Shown here: positions 19,516-29,881 of the stretch, piece after piece
How the letters are laid out: the number at the start of each line of letters is the position of its first letter
Numbering within the stretch: position 1 is the stretch's first letter
Assembly (NCBI GenBank): GCA_025800385.1
Contig: JAOXRS010000117.1
Span: forward strand, 1-62,170
Length of the DNA: 62,170 nt
DNA from: Candidatus Albibeggiatoa sp. nov. NOAA
GTDB lineage: Bacteria; Pseudomonadota; Gammaproteobacteria; Beggiatoales; Beggiatoaceae
Reading direction: 5' to 3'
Program-made: the position numbers and the translations under genes
The notes under the pieces: model-generated
Database searches by the model: none
Seen by the model: only the letters and a program-made list of their open reading frames with translations
What the model was told of the DNA's origin: nothing

Positions 19516-22500
19516 ATGCCAACAATTCAACAACTTCTCCAAGATCGCATATTATTCCTTGATGGTGCGATGGGTACGATGATCCAAGGCTATAAGTTAC
19601 AAGAAGCGGATTATCGTGGCGAGCGATTCAAAGACTGGGCTTCTGACATTAAAGGTAACAATGACTTATTATCTTTAACCCAACCTCACATTATTAAAGA
19701 AATCCACACTAAATATCTTGAAGCAGGCGCGGATATTGTTGAAACCAATACGTTTAATGCCAATACCATTTCAATGGCAGACTACAATATGGAATCGTTG
19801 GCCTATGAAATTAATGTCGAATCGGCAAAATTAGCCAAGCAAGCCTGTGAGGAAATGACGGCACAAACTCCTGATAAACCACGTTTTGTAGCAGGTGTTT
19901 TAGGCCCAACCAGTAAAACATGTTCGATCTCACCTGATGTGAACGATCCCGGTATGCGTAACATCACTTTCAATGAATTGGTTGATGCGTATTACGATGC
20001 GACTAAAGGGCTTGTTGAAGGTAATGCCGATTTAATCCTGATTGAGACCATTTTTGATACTTTGAACGCAAAAGCAGCGATTTTCGCGGTTGAAAAGTAT
20101 TTTGATGATTATCCAGAACACCGCCGACCTGTAATGATTTCGGGTACGATTACTGACGCTTCAGGGCGTACTTTATCAGGTCAAACTACCGAGGCGTTTT
20201 GGAATTCTCTGCGTCATGCGAAACCGATTTCGATTGGCTTAAACTGCGCTTTGGGTGCAAACGAGTTACGTCAATATGTGGAAGAACTTTCCCGTATTGC
20301 CGATACCCATGTTTCTGCGCATCCAAATGCAGGTTTGCCTAATGAATTCGGTGAATATGATGAAACGCCCGAAGAGATGGCGAAGGAAATCGAAGACTGG
20401 GCAGCCAATGGTTTACTCAATATTATTGGTGGCTGTTGTGGTACGACCCCGCCACATATTAAAGCGATCAAAGAGGCGTGTGAAAAGCATCCAGCACGTA
20501 AAGTCCCAGAAGTACCAACTGTTTGTAAATTATCAGGTTTAGAGCCGTTTAATATCGACAGCACCATGAACTTTGTTAACGTAGGTGAACGGACAAACGT
20601 CACGGGTTCGGCACGATTTAAAAAATTAATTGTCAATGAAAACTACGAGAAAGCCTTGGATGTGGCGCGAAGTCAGGTCGAAAACGGGGCGCAAATTATC
20701 GACATCAACGTGGACGAGGGCTTGTTAGATTCTCAAGCGGTGATGGTTAAATTTTTGAACTTGGTTGCGTCTGAGCCAGACATTGCTCGTGTACCAATCA
20801 TGATTGACTCGTCAAAATGGGAAGTATTGGAAGCAGGTTTACAATGTGTGCAAGGCAAGCCAATTGTAAACTCGATTTCAATCAAAGAAGGCGAAGAAAA
20901 ATTCATTGAACAAGCCAAATTGATTCGACGTTATGGCGCGGCAGCGGTAGTCATGGCATTCGACGAGGTGGGACAAGCTGACACCAAAGCCAGAAAACTA
21001 GAAATTTGTACCCGTTCTTATAAAATTTTAACCGAACGAGTTGGATTTGCACCTGAAGACATTATTTTTGACCCGAATATTTTCGCGGTGGCCACAGGGA
21101 TTGAAGAGCATAACAACTATGCAGTTGATTTTATTGAAGCTGTTACTGAGATTAAAAAGACCTTACCGTATGCGATGATTTCGGGCGGTGTGTCCAATGT
21201 TTCATTTTCGTTCCGTGGTAATAATCCATTGCGTGAGGCGATTCACTCCGTATTCCTTTACTATGCGATTAAAGAAGGCATGGATATGGGGATTGTCAAC
21301 GCGGGACAACTTGCAGTTTATGACGATTTACCCGAAGAATTGCGTGAACGGGTCGAAGATGTTGTTTTAAACAAACGAGAAGATAGTACAGAACGTTTGT
21401 TAGACATCGCAGAAAAATATAAAGGTGATGGAAAAGCTAAAACAAATCAACAGGATTTAGAATGGCGGACTTGGGATGTAGGCAAGCGTTTAGAGCACGC
21501 ATTGGTTAAAGGTGTAACGGATTTTATTGACGAAGATACGGAAGAAGCACGTCAACAAGCTGAACGTCCATTGCATGTGATTGAAGGGCCTTTGATGGAT
21601 GGCATGAACGTAGTTGGTGATTTATTCGGTGCGGGTAAAATGTTTTTACCTCAAGTGGTTAAGTCTGCACGGGTAATGAAAAAAGCCGTAGCGTATTTGA
21701 TGCCTTACATTGAAGAAGAAAAAGGCGACGGCTGCGCAATTGAAAATAATGGCAAAATTTTGATGGCGACGGTTAAAGGCGATGTGCATGACATTGGTAA
21801 AAATATCGTTGGCGTAGTGCTGCAATGTAATAATTTTGAAGTGGTTGACATCGGTGTAATGGTACCTGCTGAGAAAATTTTACAAACGGCGCGGGAACAA
21901 AATTGTGACATTATTGGGCTTTCTGGCTTAATTACCCCATCGTTAGACGAAATGGTACATTTAGCCAAAGAAATGCAACGTCAAGATTTTAATATTCCGT
22001 TATTAATTGGTGGTGCGACCACATCAAAAGTCCATACTGCGGTTAAGATTGCCCCGAATTATCAGCATCCTGTGGTATATGTGCCTGATGCTTCGCGGGC
22101 GGTGGGGGTGTCGCAAAGTTTATTATCGGAAGAATTAAGAACAGATTATGCGGCTAAAGTGGCGGCGGAATATGAACAAGTACGGATTGATAGAGAAGGT
22201 AAGAAAAAACAATCCAAAAAATTCACTTTATCCCAAGCCAGAGAAAATAAACTACAAACTGATTGGTCAAGTTATCAACCAACAAAACCAAGCTTTTTAG
22301 GCACTAAGGTTTTTGAAACATATGATTTAGCAGAATTACGAGAGTGCATTGACTGGACACCATTTTTCCAATCTTGGGAGTTGGCTGGGCGTTATCCAAA
22401 AATCTTAGATGATGAGATTGTGGGTGAGGAAGCGCGCAAGTTATTCAAAGATGCACAGGAGATGTTAGACAAAATTGTTAACGAGCAATGGTTAACGGCT

Positions 22501-23190
22501 AAAGCAGTGATTGGCTTTTATCCAGCGAATAGCATCAATGATGATGACATCGAATTATATACTGATGAACAGCGCACTGAAGTCAAAACCACCTTACATC
22601 ATTTACGTCAGCAATTAGCGAAGACTGATAGACCAAATATGTGTTTATCTGACTTTATCGCACCAAAAGGTGAAACTGATGATTATTTAGGTGTTTTTGC
22701 TTGTACCGCAGGTGGCAATATTGATGATAAAATTGAGGCTTTTGAAGCTGAGCATGATGATTACAATAGCATTTTACTTAAGGCGTTGGCGGATCGTTTA
22801 GCAGAAGCCTTTGCGGAGCGTCTACACCAGCGAGTGCGGACGGAATTCTGGGGTTATGCGGCTGATGAGCAATTGAGCAATGAAGAGTTGATTTCTGAAA
22901 AATATCAAGGTATTCGCCCAGCAGCGGGTTATCCTGCTTGTCCTGACCATACGGAAAAAGCTTTATTGTGGGCATTATTGGACGTGGAAAAACAAATTGG
23001 TATGCGTTTGACTGAAAGCTTTGCGATGTTGCCGACGGCTTCGGTTTCAGGTTGGTATTTCTCACATCCAGAAGCTCGGTATTTTGGCACGGGTAAACTG
23101 GAAAAAGATCAAGTCGAAAGTTATGCACAGCGCACAGGTATGACAATGGATGAAGCGGAACGTTGGCTTGCCCCTGTAATTGGGTATTAA
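19516..23190 (+). CDS. metH: cobalamin-dependent methionine synthase MetH
   Basis: Full-length 1224-aa enzyme (E. coli: 1227) that transfers the methyl group of 5-methyltetrahydrofolate to homocysteine. Modules in order: homocysteine domain with zinc ligands ([11 protein letters not shown] near 242 and [11 protein letters not shown] near 305), pterin-binding domain ([13 protein letters not shown] near 353), cobalamin cap and binding domains with DxHxxG (D756, H758: DVHDIGKN), and the SAM-binding reactivation domain ([12 protein letters not shown] near 1135). The reactivation domain implies a flavodoxin-type reductase elsewhere. A TACAAT -10-like box lies near 19470. No cobalamin riboswitch is seen in the 141-bp leader. 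A terminator follows. Confidence 0.97.
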   Translation: MPTIQQLLQDRILFLDGAMGTMIQGYKLQEADYRGERFKDWASDIKGNNDLLSLTQPHIIKEIHTKYLEAGADIVETNTFNANTISMADYNMESLAYEINVESAKLAKQACEEMTAQTPDKPRFVAGVLGPTSKTCSISPDVNDPGMRNITFNELVDAYYDATKGLVEGNADLILIETIFDTLNAKAAIFAVEKYFDDYPEHRRPVMISGTITDASGRTLSGQTTEAFWNSLRHAKPISIGLNCALGANELRQYVEELSRIADTHVSAHPNAGLPNEFGEYDETPEEMAKEIEDWAANGLLNIIGGCCGTTPPHIKAIKEACEKHPARKVPEVPTVCKLSGLEPFNIDSTMNFVNVGERTNVTGSARFKKLIVNENYEKALDVARSQVENGAQIIDINVDEGLLDSQAVMVKFLNLVASEPDIARVPIMIDSSKWEVLEAGLQCVQGKPIVNSISIKEGEEKFIEQAKLIRRYGAAAVVMAFDEVGQADTKARKLEICTRSYKILTERVGFAPEDIIFDPNIFAVATGIEEHNNYAVDFIEAVTEIKKTLPYAMISGGVSNVSFSFRGNNPLREAIHSVFLYYAIKEGMDMGIVNAGQLAVYDDLPEELRERVEDVVLNKREDSTERLLDIAEKYKGDGKAKTNQQDLEWRTWDVGKRLEHALVKGVTDFIDEDTEEARQQAERPLHVIEGPLMDGMNVVGDLFGAGKMFLPQVVKSARVMKKAVAYLMPYIEEEKGDGCAIENNGKILMATVKGDVHDIGKNIVGVVLQCNNFEVVDIGVMVPAEKILQTAREQNCDIIGLSGLITPSLDEMVHLAKEMQRQDFNIPLLIGGATTSKVHTAVKIAPNYQHPVVYVPDASRAVGVSQSLLSEELRTDYAAKVAAEYEQVRIDREGKKKQSKKFTLSQARENKLQTDWSSYQPTKPSFLGTKVFETYDLAELRECIDWTPFFQSWELAGRYPKILDDEIVGEEARKLFKDAQEMLDKIVNEQWLTAKAVIGFYPANSINDDDIELYTDEQRTEVKTTLHHLRQQLAKTDRPNMCLSDFIAPKGETDDYLGVFACTAGGNIDDKIEAFEAEHDDYNSILLKALADRLAEAFAERLHQRVRTEFWGYAADEQLSNEELISEKYQGIRPAAGYPACPDHTEKALLWALLDVEKQIGMRLTESFAMLPTASVSGWYFSHPEARYFGTGKLEKDQVESYAQRTGMTMDEAERWLAPVIGY

Positions 23191-23205
23191 TTTGTAAAGG
23201 AACAT

Positions 23206-23237
23206 AGAACCTATTTTGCCTAGGTAGAATAGGTTCT
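23206..23237 (+). terminator. terminator hairpin after metH
   Basis: Perfect 10-bp stem AGAACCTATT (23206-23215) with AATAGGTTCT (23228-23237) around a 12-nt loop, starting 16 nt after the metH stop. A weak U-rich stretch (GTACTTTTCCTGT) follows. Confidence 0.6.
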
Positions 23238-23510
23238 GTACTTTTCCTGTAGAATTTATTTGAAATCTAAGTAAGGATGTTAAAAACAGCAGTCCATATC
23301 ATTTCTATTAGGTTACACCTTCTTAAACTAAACACCAGTGGCAGCACAAATATCAATTTAATAAGTTATTTCAACTTTCCAGCGAAGCCTTGTCCTTTTA
23401 AAGCTTTTTTGACTGCTCGCCTGGTCTTATTTGAATTTGAAAATCCAGTAGTTTTCTTTGTTAATGTAGCCTTTTTAGCGCGTAATATATTAGGTTTGTT
23501 TTGTCTTTTT

Positions 23511-24317
23511 TCAAAGACCTCCTGCTTGCCTCTCTTCTTGCTCCATAGTTTTAACAGGAGCAGCCCATTTTGAAACAAAAGCCATTAAACGATCTAAAAA
23601 ATCTTCTGATTTATCATTAGAAATTTGAACTTTATATTTTGTAGGGTAAGTTAGTACATAAGGGCGCAAATTTTTTCCATTATTTTCAATAGTATAAATT
23701 GTCATAAAACATCCTTGAGCAGATATAGTTATTACATCTCCGCTAGATAAAAGAGCAGGTACAGAAACATTTCTACTACTACCATTTAATTTATAGTTCT
23801 CTAGATTACAGTTTAAATCTCCAATATAAGCAACAGTTGCACTGATTTCTTCAGTATGAATAAAGATTCTTGTTTTTTCCTCATTATGATTAGAATGTTT
23901 TACATCTTGTTTTGGAACTTTAACTTCATTGATTTTTTCTAACCTCACCTCTTCAATTCTTTGTAAATTTTCAGAAATATAACGGCTATAATATTTAAAA
24001 TTATCTTTTTCAGCCTGCAGTTTAACTAAAGGATCAAGTGTTTTTTTACAAATTTTAGTTTTGTAATATCCTTCTGAATCCGAATAGCCCGTATATTTTT
24101 CTTCATTATAATTGTAAGTTATCTCAACATCGTCTAGAGCCTTTCCAGTTTCTTTATCAAATACTTGGACAGCATAAACATCATAAGTACACTTTGTATA
24201 AAAAAAACTAAAATAACCTATAATTGCTAATATTGAGCATAAAACAATAATAATACCAACCAATACTGCTTTCACTGTATTGCACCTTCTTAAAGCTAAA
24301 CTCAGCAAGTTATCCAT
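23511..24317 (-). CDS. membrane-anchored protein of unknown function, 3' end possibly frameshifted
   Basis: A 268-aa protein with one N-terminal transmembrane segment (about 17-41, AVLVGIIIVLCSILAIIGYF) and a large outer part. The region after the helix (VQVFDKETGKALDDVEITYN, then YTGYSDSEGYYKT) resembles a carboxypeptidase-regulatory-like or Ig-type beta domain. A Lys/Glu-rich linker and a second beta-rich domain with CNLENYKLNGSSRNVSVP follow. The frame stops at 23511 after ERQAGGL. In the neighbouring frame the sequence continues without a break to a stop at 23366 as a basic tail (KKATLTKKTTGF, RRAVKKALKGQGFAGKLK) that looks like real protein. A one-base change near 23513-23520 may have shortened the protein by about 50 residues. 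No known family named. Confidence 0.55.
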   Translation of the reverse strand: MDNLLSLALRRCNTVKAVLVGIIIVLCSILAIIGYFSFFYTKCTYDVYAVQVFDKETGKALDDVEITYNYNEEKYTGYSDSEGYYKTKICKKTLDPLVKLQAEKDNFKYYSRYISENLQRIEEVRLEKINEVKVPKQDVKHSNHNEEKTRIFIHTEEISATVAYIGDLNCNLENYKLNGSSRNVSVPALLSSGDVITISAQGCFMTIYTIENNGKNLRPYVLTYPTKYKVQISNDKSEDFLDRLMAFVSKWAAPVKTMEQEERQAGGL

Positions 24318-24344
24318 TGCCTGCTAAGTTTAACTTAACATTAA

Positions 24345-25031
24345 TCAATTTTCCCGTGTATCTTTAAATGTCCGATGTCCGTTAATCATAGTGCTGATAA
24401 GAGTTTGGCGAGACATAATGTCTTCACGGATGGCGATGTAAACGTGAATCATCACAAATACGATAATTGCCCACATGCCCAAATGATGCCATGTATGTAC
24501 ATCCTGACTTTGTCCTAAATAGGGGATTACCCAACCAAATAACGCATACTGCCATGAATCCATGCCCATACCTTCTGCATATAAAGCAAATCCAGTAAAT
24601 AGCATGAAAAATGACAACAATACAAAAATAAACATTGCGAATAAGGCTAAAGGGTTATGACCTAAGTATTTTTTAGATTCTTTTACCATGAAAAAATACC
24701 AACCCACATGATAAATCATCCCTTTCCACCATGTGAATGACCAAAACGGCGGCAAGAAAATTTCACGCGCATGATGGTTACCGACCAAGCCCCAGTAAAC
24801 ACGGAATATCATGCCAACCGCAAAAATATAACCCGCAGCAAAATGGAAGAAACGGATATAACCCATTAAAAACGCATAGGTTGCTTCACCTCCAATCGAA
24901 GGTGGAGGACTACCAATTAAATAGCCCGTGATACACAAAACCAGAATCGAAAACGCATTAATCCAATGCCATAAACGCACAGGCACTTCATACACGTAGA
25001 CAGGTTCAAGCGTGGTATTTTGATATGCCAT
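24345..25031 (-). CDS. hupC: [NiFe]-hydrogenase cytochrome b subunit
   Basis: A 228-aa membrane cytochrome b of the HyaC/HupC family that anchors the hydrogenase dimer and passes electrons from H2 to quinone. Four membrane helices are visible. The start VYVYEVPVRLWHWINAFSI contains a conserved heme-ligand His, and further His occur in FFHFAAGYIFA, GNHHAREIFLPPFW and VHTWHHLGMWAIIVFVMIH. AGGAGC lies about 10 nt before the start. It is the last gene of the hydrogenase operon in this window and is separated from hupL by an unrelated gene. Confidence 0.92.
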   Translation of the reverse strand: MAYQNTTLEPVYVYEVPVRLWHWINAFSILVLCITGYLIGSPPPSIGGEATYAFLMGYIRFFHFAAGYIFAVGMIFRVYWGLVGNHHAREIFLPPFWSFTWWKGMIYHVGWYFFMVKESKKYLGHNPLALFAMFIFVLLSFFMLFTGFALYAEGMGMDSWQYALFGWVIPYLGQSQDVHTWHHLGMWAIIVFVMIHVYIAIREDIMSRQTLISTMINGHRTFKDTREN

Positions 25032-25069
25032 TTTGAATGCTCCTTAAAACAGATTGTGCGACTTATTAT

Positions 25070-25600
25070 TTATTCAGTAATTTCCCATTTTTCATCAATT
25101 GTTTCATTTTCTAAGTCTTCTTGCTCATAGTAACTTTTAATTGCACTTGCAACGCCATAGCCAACTAGCCCTAAAGCAATCGGAGCAGCCGCCAATACAG
25201 TGACACCAGCCACCATACCGCCACCTATAACAGAACCAATTGCAGCTAACCCAGATGAAATACCAGCCGCCGATAAACCCGCAACACTGCCAGATGTTGC
25301 AATCGCGGTTGTAATTGCACTAAACCCTATAGCTCCACCGCTAATACTGCCAATCGCTTCGGAATAATCCGCTTTTTCAGCATCTGACAGCATTTTATAT
25401 TTTTCAAAGCCAATTTCTAATAAAAGTCCTGTTTGTTTTAAAAACTCATCTGAAGGCTTAGTTTTATCAGCTAAAATACGTAATAGCGTATGTTTTGAAC
25501 AGCCTAGAACCAGTGCAACATCGTTAACATCTAATTCATTATCTTGCAAAAAACGACTTAAAAAATGCCTACAATTATGTCGATTGAGTTCAGCTTCCAT
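25070..25600 (-). CDS. HTH protein with Gly-rich hydrophobic domain, inside the hydrogenase operon
   Basis: A 176-aa protein with two parts. Residues about 10-60 form a helix-turn-helix-like segment (DVNDVALVLGCSKHTLLRIL, then DKTKPSDEFLKQTG). Residues about 85-165 are a long Gly/Ala-rich hydrophobic stretch with GxxxG-type spacing (ISGGAIGFSAITTAI, GIGSVIGGG-like repeats, AAAPIALGLVGYGVASAI), ending in an acidic tail. It is not a hydrogenase subunit I know. It sits between hupL (67 bp upstream) and hupC (38 bp downstream), in the same orientation and without a visible terminator. A membrane-bound regulator or a small pore-forming protein are both conceivable. Confidence 0.6.
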   Translation of the reverse strand: MEAELNRHNCRHFLSRFLQDNELDVNDVALVLGCSKHTLLRILADKTKPSDEFLKQTGLLLEIGFEKYKMLSDAEKADYSEAIGSISGGAIGFSAITTAIATSGSVAGLSAAGISSGLAAIGSVIGGGMVAGVTVLAAAPIALGLVGYGVASAIKSYYEQEDLENETIDEKWEITE

Positions 25601-25667
25601 TTTGTTATCTCGTACAAGAGGAGGCTTTTATCATATCATTAAATAAGCAATAAATCGCAAAAATACA

Positions 25668-27419
25668 TTACCGCACTTTCACACTCACCAATTCTTCTTT
25701 TTCTGGTGACATGATGTGAGTTGAACAAGCGAGACACGGATCAAAACTGTGCAACGTTCGCAAAATTTCCAATGGCTCATCCGCTTTTGCCAATGGTGTA
25801 TTCAATAACGAAGACTCATACGCACCGATTTGACCTTCAGGATCACGCGGTGACGCATTCCAAGTTGTCGGGACAACCGCTTGATAATTATCAATTTTAG
25901 TGTCTTTAATCACAATCCAGTGACCCAATGCACCACGAGGGGCTTCAGTAAAACCAACGCCTTTTGCTTCTTTTGGCCAAGTGTCAGGTTCCCATTTTTG
26001 CGTGTTCGCAGTCGCCAAATCACCTGATTTAATATTGGCAATCAACTTATTATAGAAATACTTCATTTTGTGCGCTGCCCAAGAGGCTTCCAAACCACGC
26101 GCCGCAGTCCGCCCTAAACTGGAGAACAAAGCATCAAATGGTAAATCTAAATCACGTAACAATTTATCAGTTGGCTCTTTGAATTCAGGATTATTTTGTG
26201 CATAACCAATGATATAACGCGATAAAGGCCCCACTTCCATCGCATGACCACGCCAGCGCGGGGCTTTAATCCACGAATATTTACCGCCTTCATCCAGCTC
26301 TTCAATGTGAGTTTTCGTGCCTTTGGTGTTTTTGCCCAGTTCAAAATTCGGTTCAGTAATACCGTCCCAAGGATGCAAGCCTTTGGTTTCATCAGGATAT
26401 TTATACCAAGAGTGTGGCACATATTCTTGAATTTCTTCAGGATTACGCAAATCAATCTCATGAATTTCGTTTAAGTTACCGTTGATAATTGCACCGCGTG
26501 GCAACAACAAACTGTTTGCTTCGTAATTATTCGCATAGTCAGGAATGTCACCATAAGACATGATATTTTGTGATGCGATACCACCGCCATATGTCCAATC
26601 TTTATAAAACGAGGCGATCGCTTTCAAATCAGGCACGTATACTTTATCAACAAATTCAATACATTGGTCAATCACAGAACTGACTAAATTCAAGCGTTCC
26701 ATGTTTACCGCACCGACTGCGCCTGTATCATCGACGTTAATCGCACATGCCATGCCACCGACTAACCAGTTAGGATGTGGATTTTTGCCGCCGAAAACAG
26801 TGTGAATTTTGACAATTTCTTTTTGAAAATCCAAGGCTTCTAAATAATGCGCAACTGCTAATAAGTTCGCTTCAGGTGGCAATTTATACGCAGGGCTACC
26901 CCAATAACCATTCATAAATAAACCGAGCTGACCCGATTCAACAAAGGTTTTCATGCGCTGCTGCACCTCGTTGAAATATCCCGGTGAAGATTTGCCCCAA
27001 CTAGAAATACTTTGCGCTAATTCAGAGGTAGCTTTCGGATCAGCTTTTAAGGCACTAATCACATCGACCCAATCCAAGGCATGTAAATGATAGAAATGCA
27101 CTAAATGGTCATGCACATACAAAGTCAGCTGCATGATATTTCGAATAATATTCGCATTTTCAGGGATTTGAATATCTAAGGCATCTTCCACCGAGCGAAT
27201 CGAAGTCAAGGCATGAGTACCCGTACAGACACCGCAAATCCGTTGCGCAAACGCCCACGCATCACGCGGATCACGTCCTTTTAAAATCACTTCCAAGCCG
27301 CGCCACATTGTACCCGACGACACCGCATTGGTAATCATGTTGTTTTCGTCTAAATCCACTTCAACCCGCATGTGTCCTTCAATTCGCGTCACGGGATCAA
27401 CAACTAAACGTGTAGTCAT
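25668..27419 (-). CDS. hupL: [NiFe]-hydrogenase large subunit (group 1)
   Basis: A 583-aa catalytic subunit. The N-terminal nickel motif is RICGVCTG (C62, C65) and the C-terminal one is DPCLACSTH (C562, C565, ending at H568). The 15 residues after H568 ([15 protein letters not shown]) are the peptide expected to be cut off by the HyaD/HupD-type protease after Ni insertion. Full length compared with HyaB. GGAG precedes the start. The start is 3 bp after the hupS stop, so the two subunits are translationally linked. The dimer is exported by Tat through the small subunit's signal. Confidence 0.97.
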   Translation of the reverse strand: MTTRLVVDPVTRIEGHMRVEVDLDENNMITNAVSSGTMWRGLEVILKGRDPRDAWAFAQRICGVCTGTHALTSIRSVEDALDIQIPENANIIRNIMQLTLYVHDHLVHFYHLHALDWVDVISALKADPKATSELAQSISSWGKSSPGYFNEVQQRMKTFVESGQLGLFMNGYWGSPAYKLPPEANLLAVAHYLEALDFQKEIVKIHTVFGGKNPHPNWLVGGMACAINVDDTGAVGAVNMERLNLVSSVIDQCIEFVDKVYVPDLKAIASFYKDWTYGGGIASQNIMSYGDIPDYANNYEANSLLLPRGAIINGNLNEIHEIDLRNPEEIQEYVPHSWYKYPDETKGLHPWDGITEPNFELGKNTKGTKTHIEELDEGGKYSWIKAPRWRGHAMEVGPLSRYIIGYAQNNPEFKEPTDKLLRDLDLPFDALFSSLGRTAARGLEASWAAHKMKYFYNKLIANIKSGDLATANTQKWEPDTWPKEAKGVGFTEAPRGALGHWIVIKDTKIDNYQAVVPTTWNASPRDPEGQIGAYESSLLNTPLAKADEPLEILRTLHSFDPCLACSTHIMSPEKEELVSVKVR

Positions 27420-27422
27420 GGC

Positions 27423-28520
27423 TTATTCTCCTTTGTCTTCTTTAGTTGTGGATTTAGCGGAACTGTGTTTGACTGCACTGGCAACCGCATGAGCAGCAAT
27501 GCCGACACCGACCACGCCCGCAGCCGCCATACCGATTTTATCCGCATTCGCTTCAACCCCAAATTGCGGAATTTCCACGTTGCTTAAACGTTCATAGAAC
27601 GGTTGTTTATCCCAGAAATCATCCTCGGAGCAGCCGATACAGCCATGACCTGATTGAATCGGGAACGATACGCCATCATTCCAGCCCACAGTGGAACAAG
27701 CGTTATAAGTGGTCGGGCCTTTACAACCCATTTTGTATAAACAGTAGCCTTTGCGTGCACCTTCATCATCCCAAGATTCAACGAATTGCCCAGCATCAAA
27801 GTGTGGACGGCGGTAGCATTTATCGTGGATGCGTTGGCTATAAAACATTTTCGGACGGCGTTGACTATCGAGTTCTGGCAAACGGTCAAACGTAAGCATG
27901 TAAGTTAAAACACCTGTCATTACATCTGCAATCGGTGGACAGCCCGGTACACGAATCACAGGCTTATCTAAAATCACTTTATGTACGGGTGTGGCTTGAG
28001 TTGGATTCGGTTTCGCGGCTTGGACACAACCACTGGATGCACAGCTACCCCATGCAATCACGGCTTTCGCATGTTCCGCAGCTTTATGTAATTGATGGGT
28101 AAATGGCTTACCACCGATAATACAGTACATGCCGTCTTCGTTTAATGGTGGATTGCCTTCGACGGCAACAATGTAATTACCTTTGTATTTTTCGATAATT
28201 TCATCTAAACAGGCTTCGGCTTGATGCCCTGCGGCTGCCATTAAAGTATCATCATAATCCAATGAAATCATGGATAAAACGACATCAGTTGCTAATGGAT
28301 GACCCGAACGAATAAATGATTCTGAACAGCAAGTACATTCTAAACCATGAATCCATAGCACAGGAATACGGGTTTTAGTTTCCATGGCTTCCACCACTTG
28401 GGCAACCGCACTGGCACTTAAGCCCATGGTCGCAGCGGTGACGGTACAGAATTTTAAGAAATCTCGACGCGATACCCCTCGGCTTTGCATCGCATTGAAA
28501 AAGGTGTCTTTATTGGACAT
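27423..28520 (-). CDS. hupS: oxygen-tolerant-type [NiFe]-hydrogenase small subunit with Tat signal
   Basis: A 365-aa iron-sulfur subunit closely similar to E. coli HyaA. Tat signal SRRDFLKFC (R18, R19) with a hydrophobic core, cleavage expected near residue 45. The proximal cluster region has six cysteines: C62, C64, C65, C160, C165 and C194. With an offset of 45 they correspond to C17, C19, C20, C115, C120 and C149 of the mature Hyd-1-type protein, the [4Fe-3S] arrangement of oxygen-tolerant group 1d enzymes. Later cysteines ([17 protein letters not shown] and [10 protein letters not shown]) bind the other clusters. A C-terminal membrane helix ([21 protein letters not shown]) anchors it. First gene of the operon; no maturation genes follow. 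Confidence 0.96.
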   Translation of the reverse strand: MSNKDTFFNAMQSRGVSRRDFLKFCTVTAATMGLSASAVAQVVEAMETKTRIPVLWIHGLECTCCSESFIRSGHPLATDVVLSMISLDYDDTLMAAAGHQAEACLDEIIEKYKGNYIVAVEGNPPLNEDGMYCIIGGKPFTHQLHKAAEHAKAVIAWGSCASSGCVQAAKPNPTQATPVHKVILDKPVIRVPGCPPIADVMTGVLTYMLTFDRLPELDSQRRPKMFYSQRIHDKCYRRPHFDAGQFVESWDDEGARKGYCLYKMGCKGPTTYNACSTVGWNDGVSFPIQSGHGCIGCSEDDFWDKQPFYERLSNVEIPQFGVEANADKIGMAAAGVVGVGIAAHAVASAVKHSSAKSTTKEDKGE

Positions 28521-28702
28521 AACCCCTCCGCATCAGCTCTTACACCGAAAATTGAAATGTGTCACTTCAATCCAAATACACCCATAAAAATACTTGACTT
28601 TAATCATAAACTATTTTTTGGATGTGATTCATTTAATTTATCAGTGTTGACGGGGTTTTGCAATCACAAAACAAGAGTATGATATTATGGAAAAATATTT
28701 TT

Positions 28703-29602
28703 TTAAGGGTTTTTGTGCAAAGTTTCAATATCAATGCGACTTAACCCTGTTTTCTGCATAATGGTTTCAACATCTAGGACATCCATTAAATTTCTAGCAA
28801 TTTCTAGGGCTTTTTGTCTTTCGCCTTTTTCTAGCCCTTCTTCCATCCCATCTTTTTTCCCATCGCCATAGCCATCTCCATAAGAGGAATCAAACATGCT
28901 GGCTTGATAGTGCAAATCTTGTTGGTAAGCGTTATAGGCAGCGCGTTGCTTGTCATCCAATTGCATCATATCTAATTTTTGCTTAGCCTCATCTAAACCT
29001 TTAGCATGAAATTCTTCTTTGACTTCGGCATGTTTTAAAAAGTAAATCCATTCGTCTAAGCTATCTTTTGCCACATCATCAAACTTGTTTACTTTGATTA
29101 AATAATATTCAGGAAAAATCTCTGCGACACGCTGTTTTCGGAATTTCTCTTGTTGTTTGGTGTTGAGTTGTAATTGATCGTGTAAATGAACGCCAATAAA
29201 GTTGGTTTCACCTTTGTAAATATAGTCCTCGCCTAAGCCCAAATTAAAGTACAAAATACTGACAGAGATGACTTTACTAACTTCTGAATATGCCATACCT
29301 TCCTGCATATATTCCACTATATCTTTGGATACGCCGTAGCAAATACGTTGCAGAAAATCATATTCACGGCTGTATTGCACTTCTATAATAATAATTTCGC
29401 CTTGGCTGTTTTTGACTTTCACATCGACACGGTTATATTTGTCATTTTCATAGTCTTGATTGCTTTCACTTTCTAATACTTGCAAAATCGTTATATCTGT
29501 TTTCAATAGCTCACTTAAAAAACCTTCTAATATTCCAAAGTTGGCTTTGCTTCTTAATAATTTCTTGATTGCCCAGTCAAAACTCACTAGTTTTCTGTTC
29601 AT
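28703..29602 (-). CDS. Rpn-family PD-(D/E)XK nuclease (recombination-promoting / transposase-like)
   Basis: A 299-aa protein of the Rpn/PDDEXK transposase family. The N-terminal half starts SFDWAIKKLLRSKANFGILEG and carries the nuclease core: Asp of YNRVDVKVKNSQGE near residue 58 and the E-x-Q pair of IIIIEVQYSREYDF near 72. The C-terminal half has an Asp/Gly-rich repeat (YGDGYGDGKKDG) followed by a helical tail ending IMQKTGLSRIDIETLHK, a typical ending of this family. Rpn proteins cut DNA and promote RecA-independent recombination in vivo. They spread as many paralogues in filamentous sulfur bacteria. No inverted repeats flanking it were noticed. Confidence 0.82.
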   Translation of the reverse strand: MNRKLVSFDWAIKKLLRSKANFGILEGFLSELLKTDITILQVLESESNQDYENDKYNRVDVKVKNSQGEIIIIEVQYSREYDFLQRICYGVSKDIVEYMQEGMAYSEVSKVISVSILYFNLGLGEDYIYKGETNFIGVHLHDQLQLNTKQQEKFRKQRVAEIFPEYYLIKVNKFDDVAKDSLDEWIYFLKHAEVKEEFHAKGLDEAKQKLDMMQLDDKQRAAYNAYQQDLHYQASMFDSSYGDGYGDGKKDGMEEGLEKGERQKALEIARNLMDVLDVETIMQKTGLSRIDIETLHKNP

Positions 29603-29881
29603 ACTTTATCCCAACCTGAGGTTATGGTGGATACGTTATATATCACTCTAAATATTTAATCATGATAAATGTTTTCTTTTCAAATTAAATTTTATAAAAA
29701 TAACAAATCTGCCTATAAATTCAAAAACAAGGCCTTCCTGATGATTTTATATTCAAAAATATACGAAATAAAAATTAAAATTTAGTTATTAACTACAGGT
29801 GGAGTCGAGCACTTCTTAACTATACCATTTGCATCTATCAACAAATGAGATATATTGATTCTCAGGAAAAGAAGGCAAGGG

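Noticed and set aside
23277..23573. 98-codon plus-strand frame after metH
   Set aside because: It is antisense to the protein-like tail of the minus-strand membrane protein and has Phe/Leu-rich shadow composition.
28521..28702. Sigma-54 promoter upstream of the hydrogenase operon
   Set aside because: No GG-N10-GC type -24/-12 element could be found on the minus strand.
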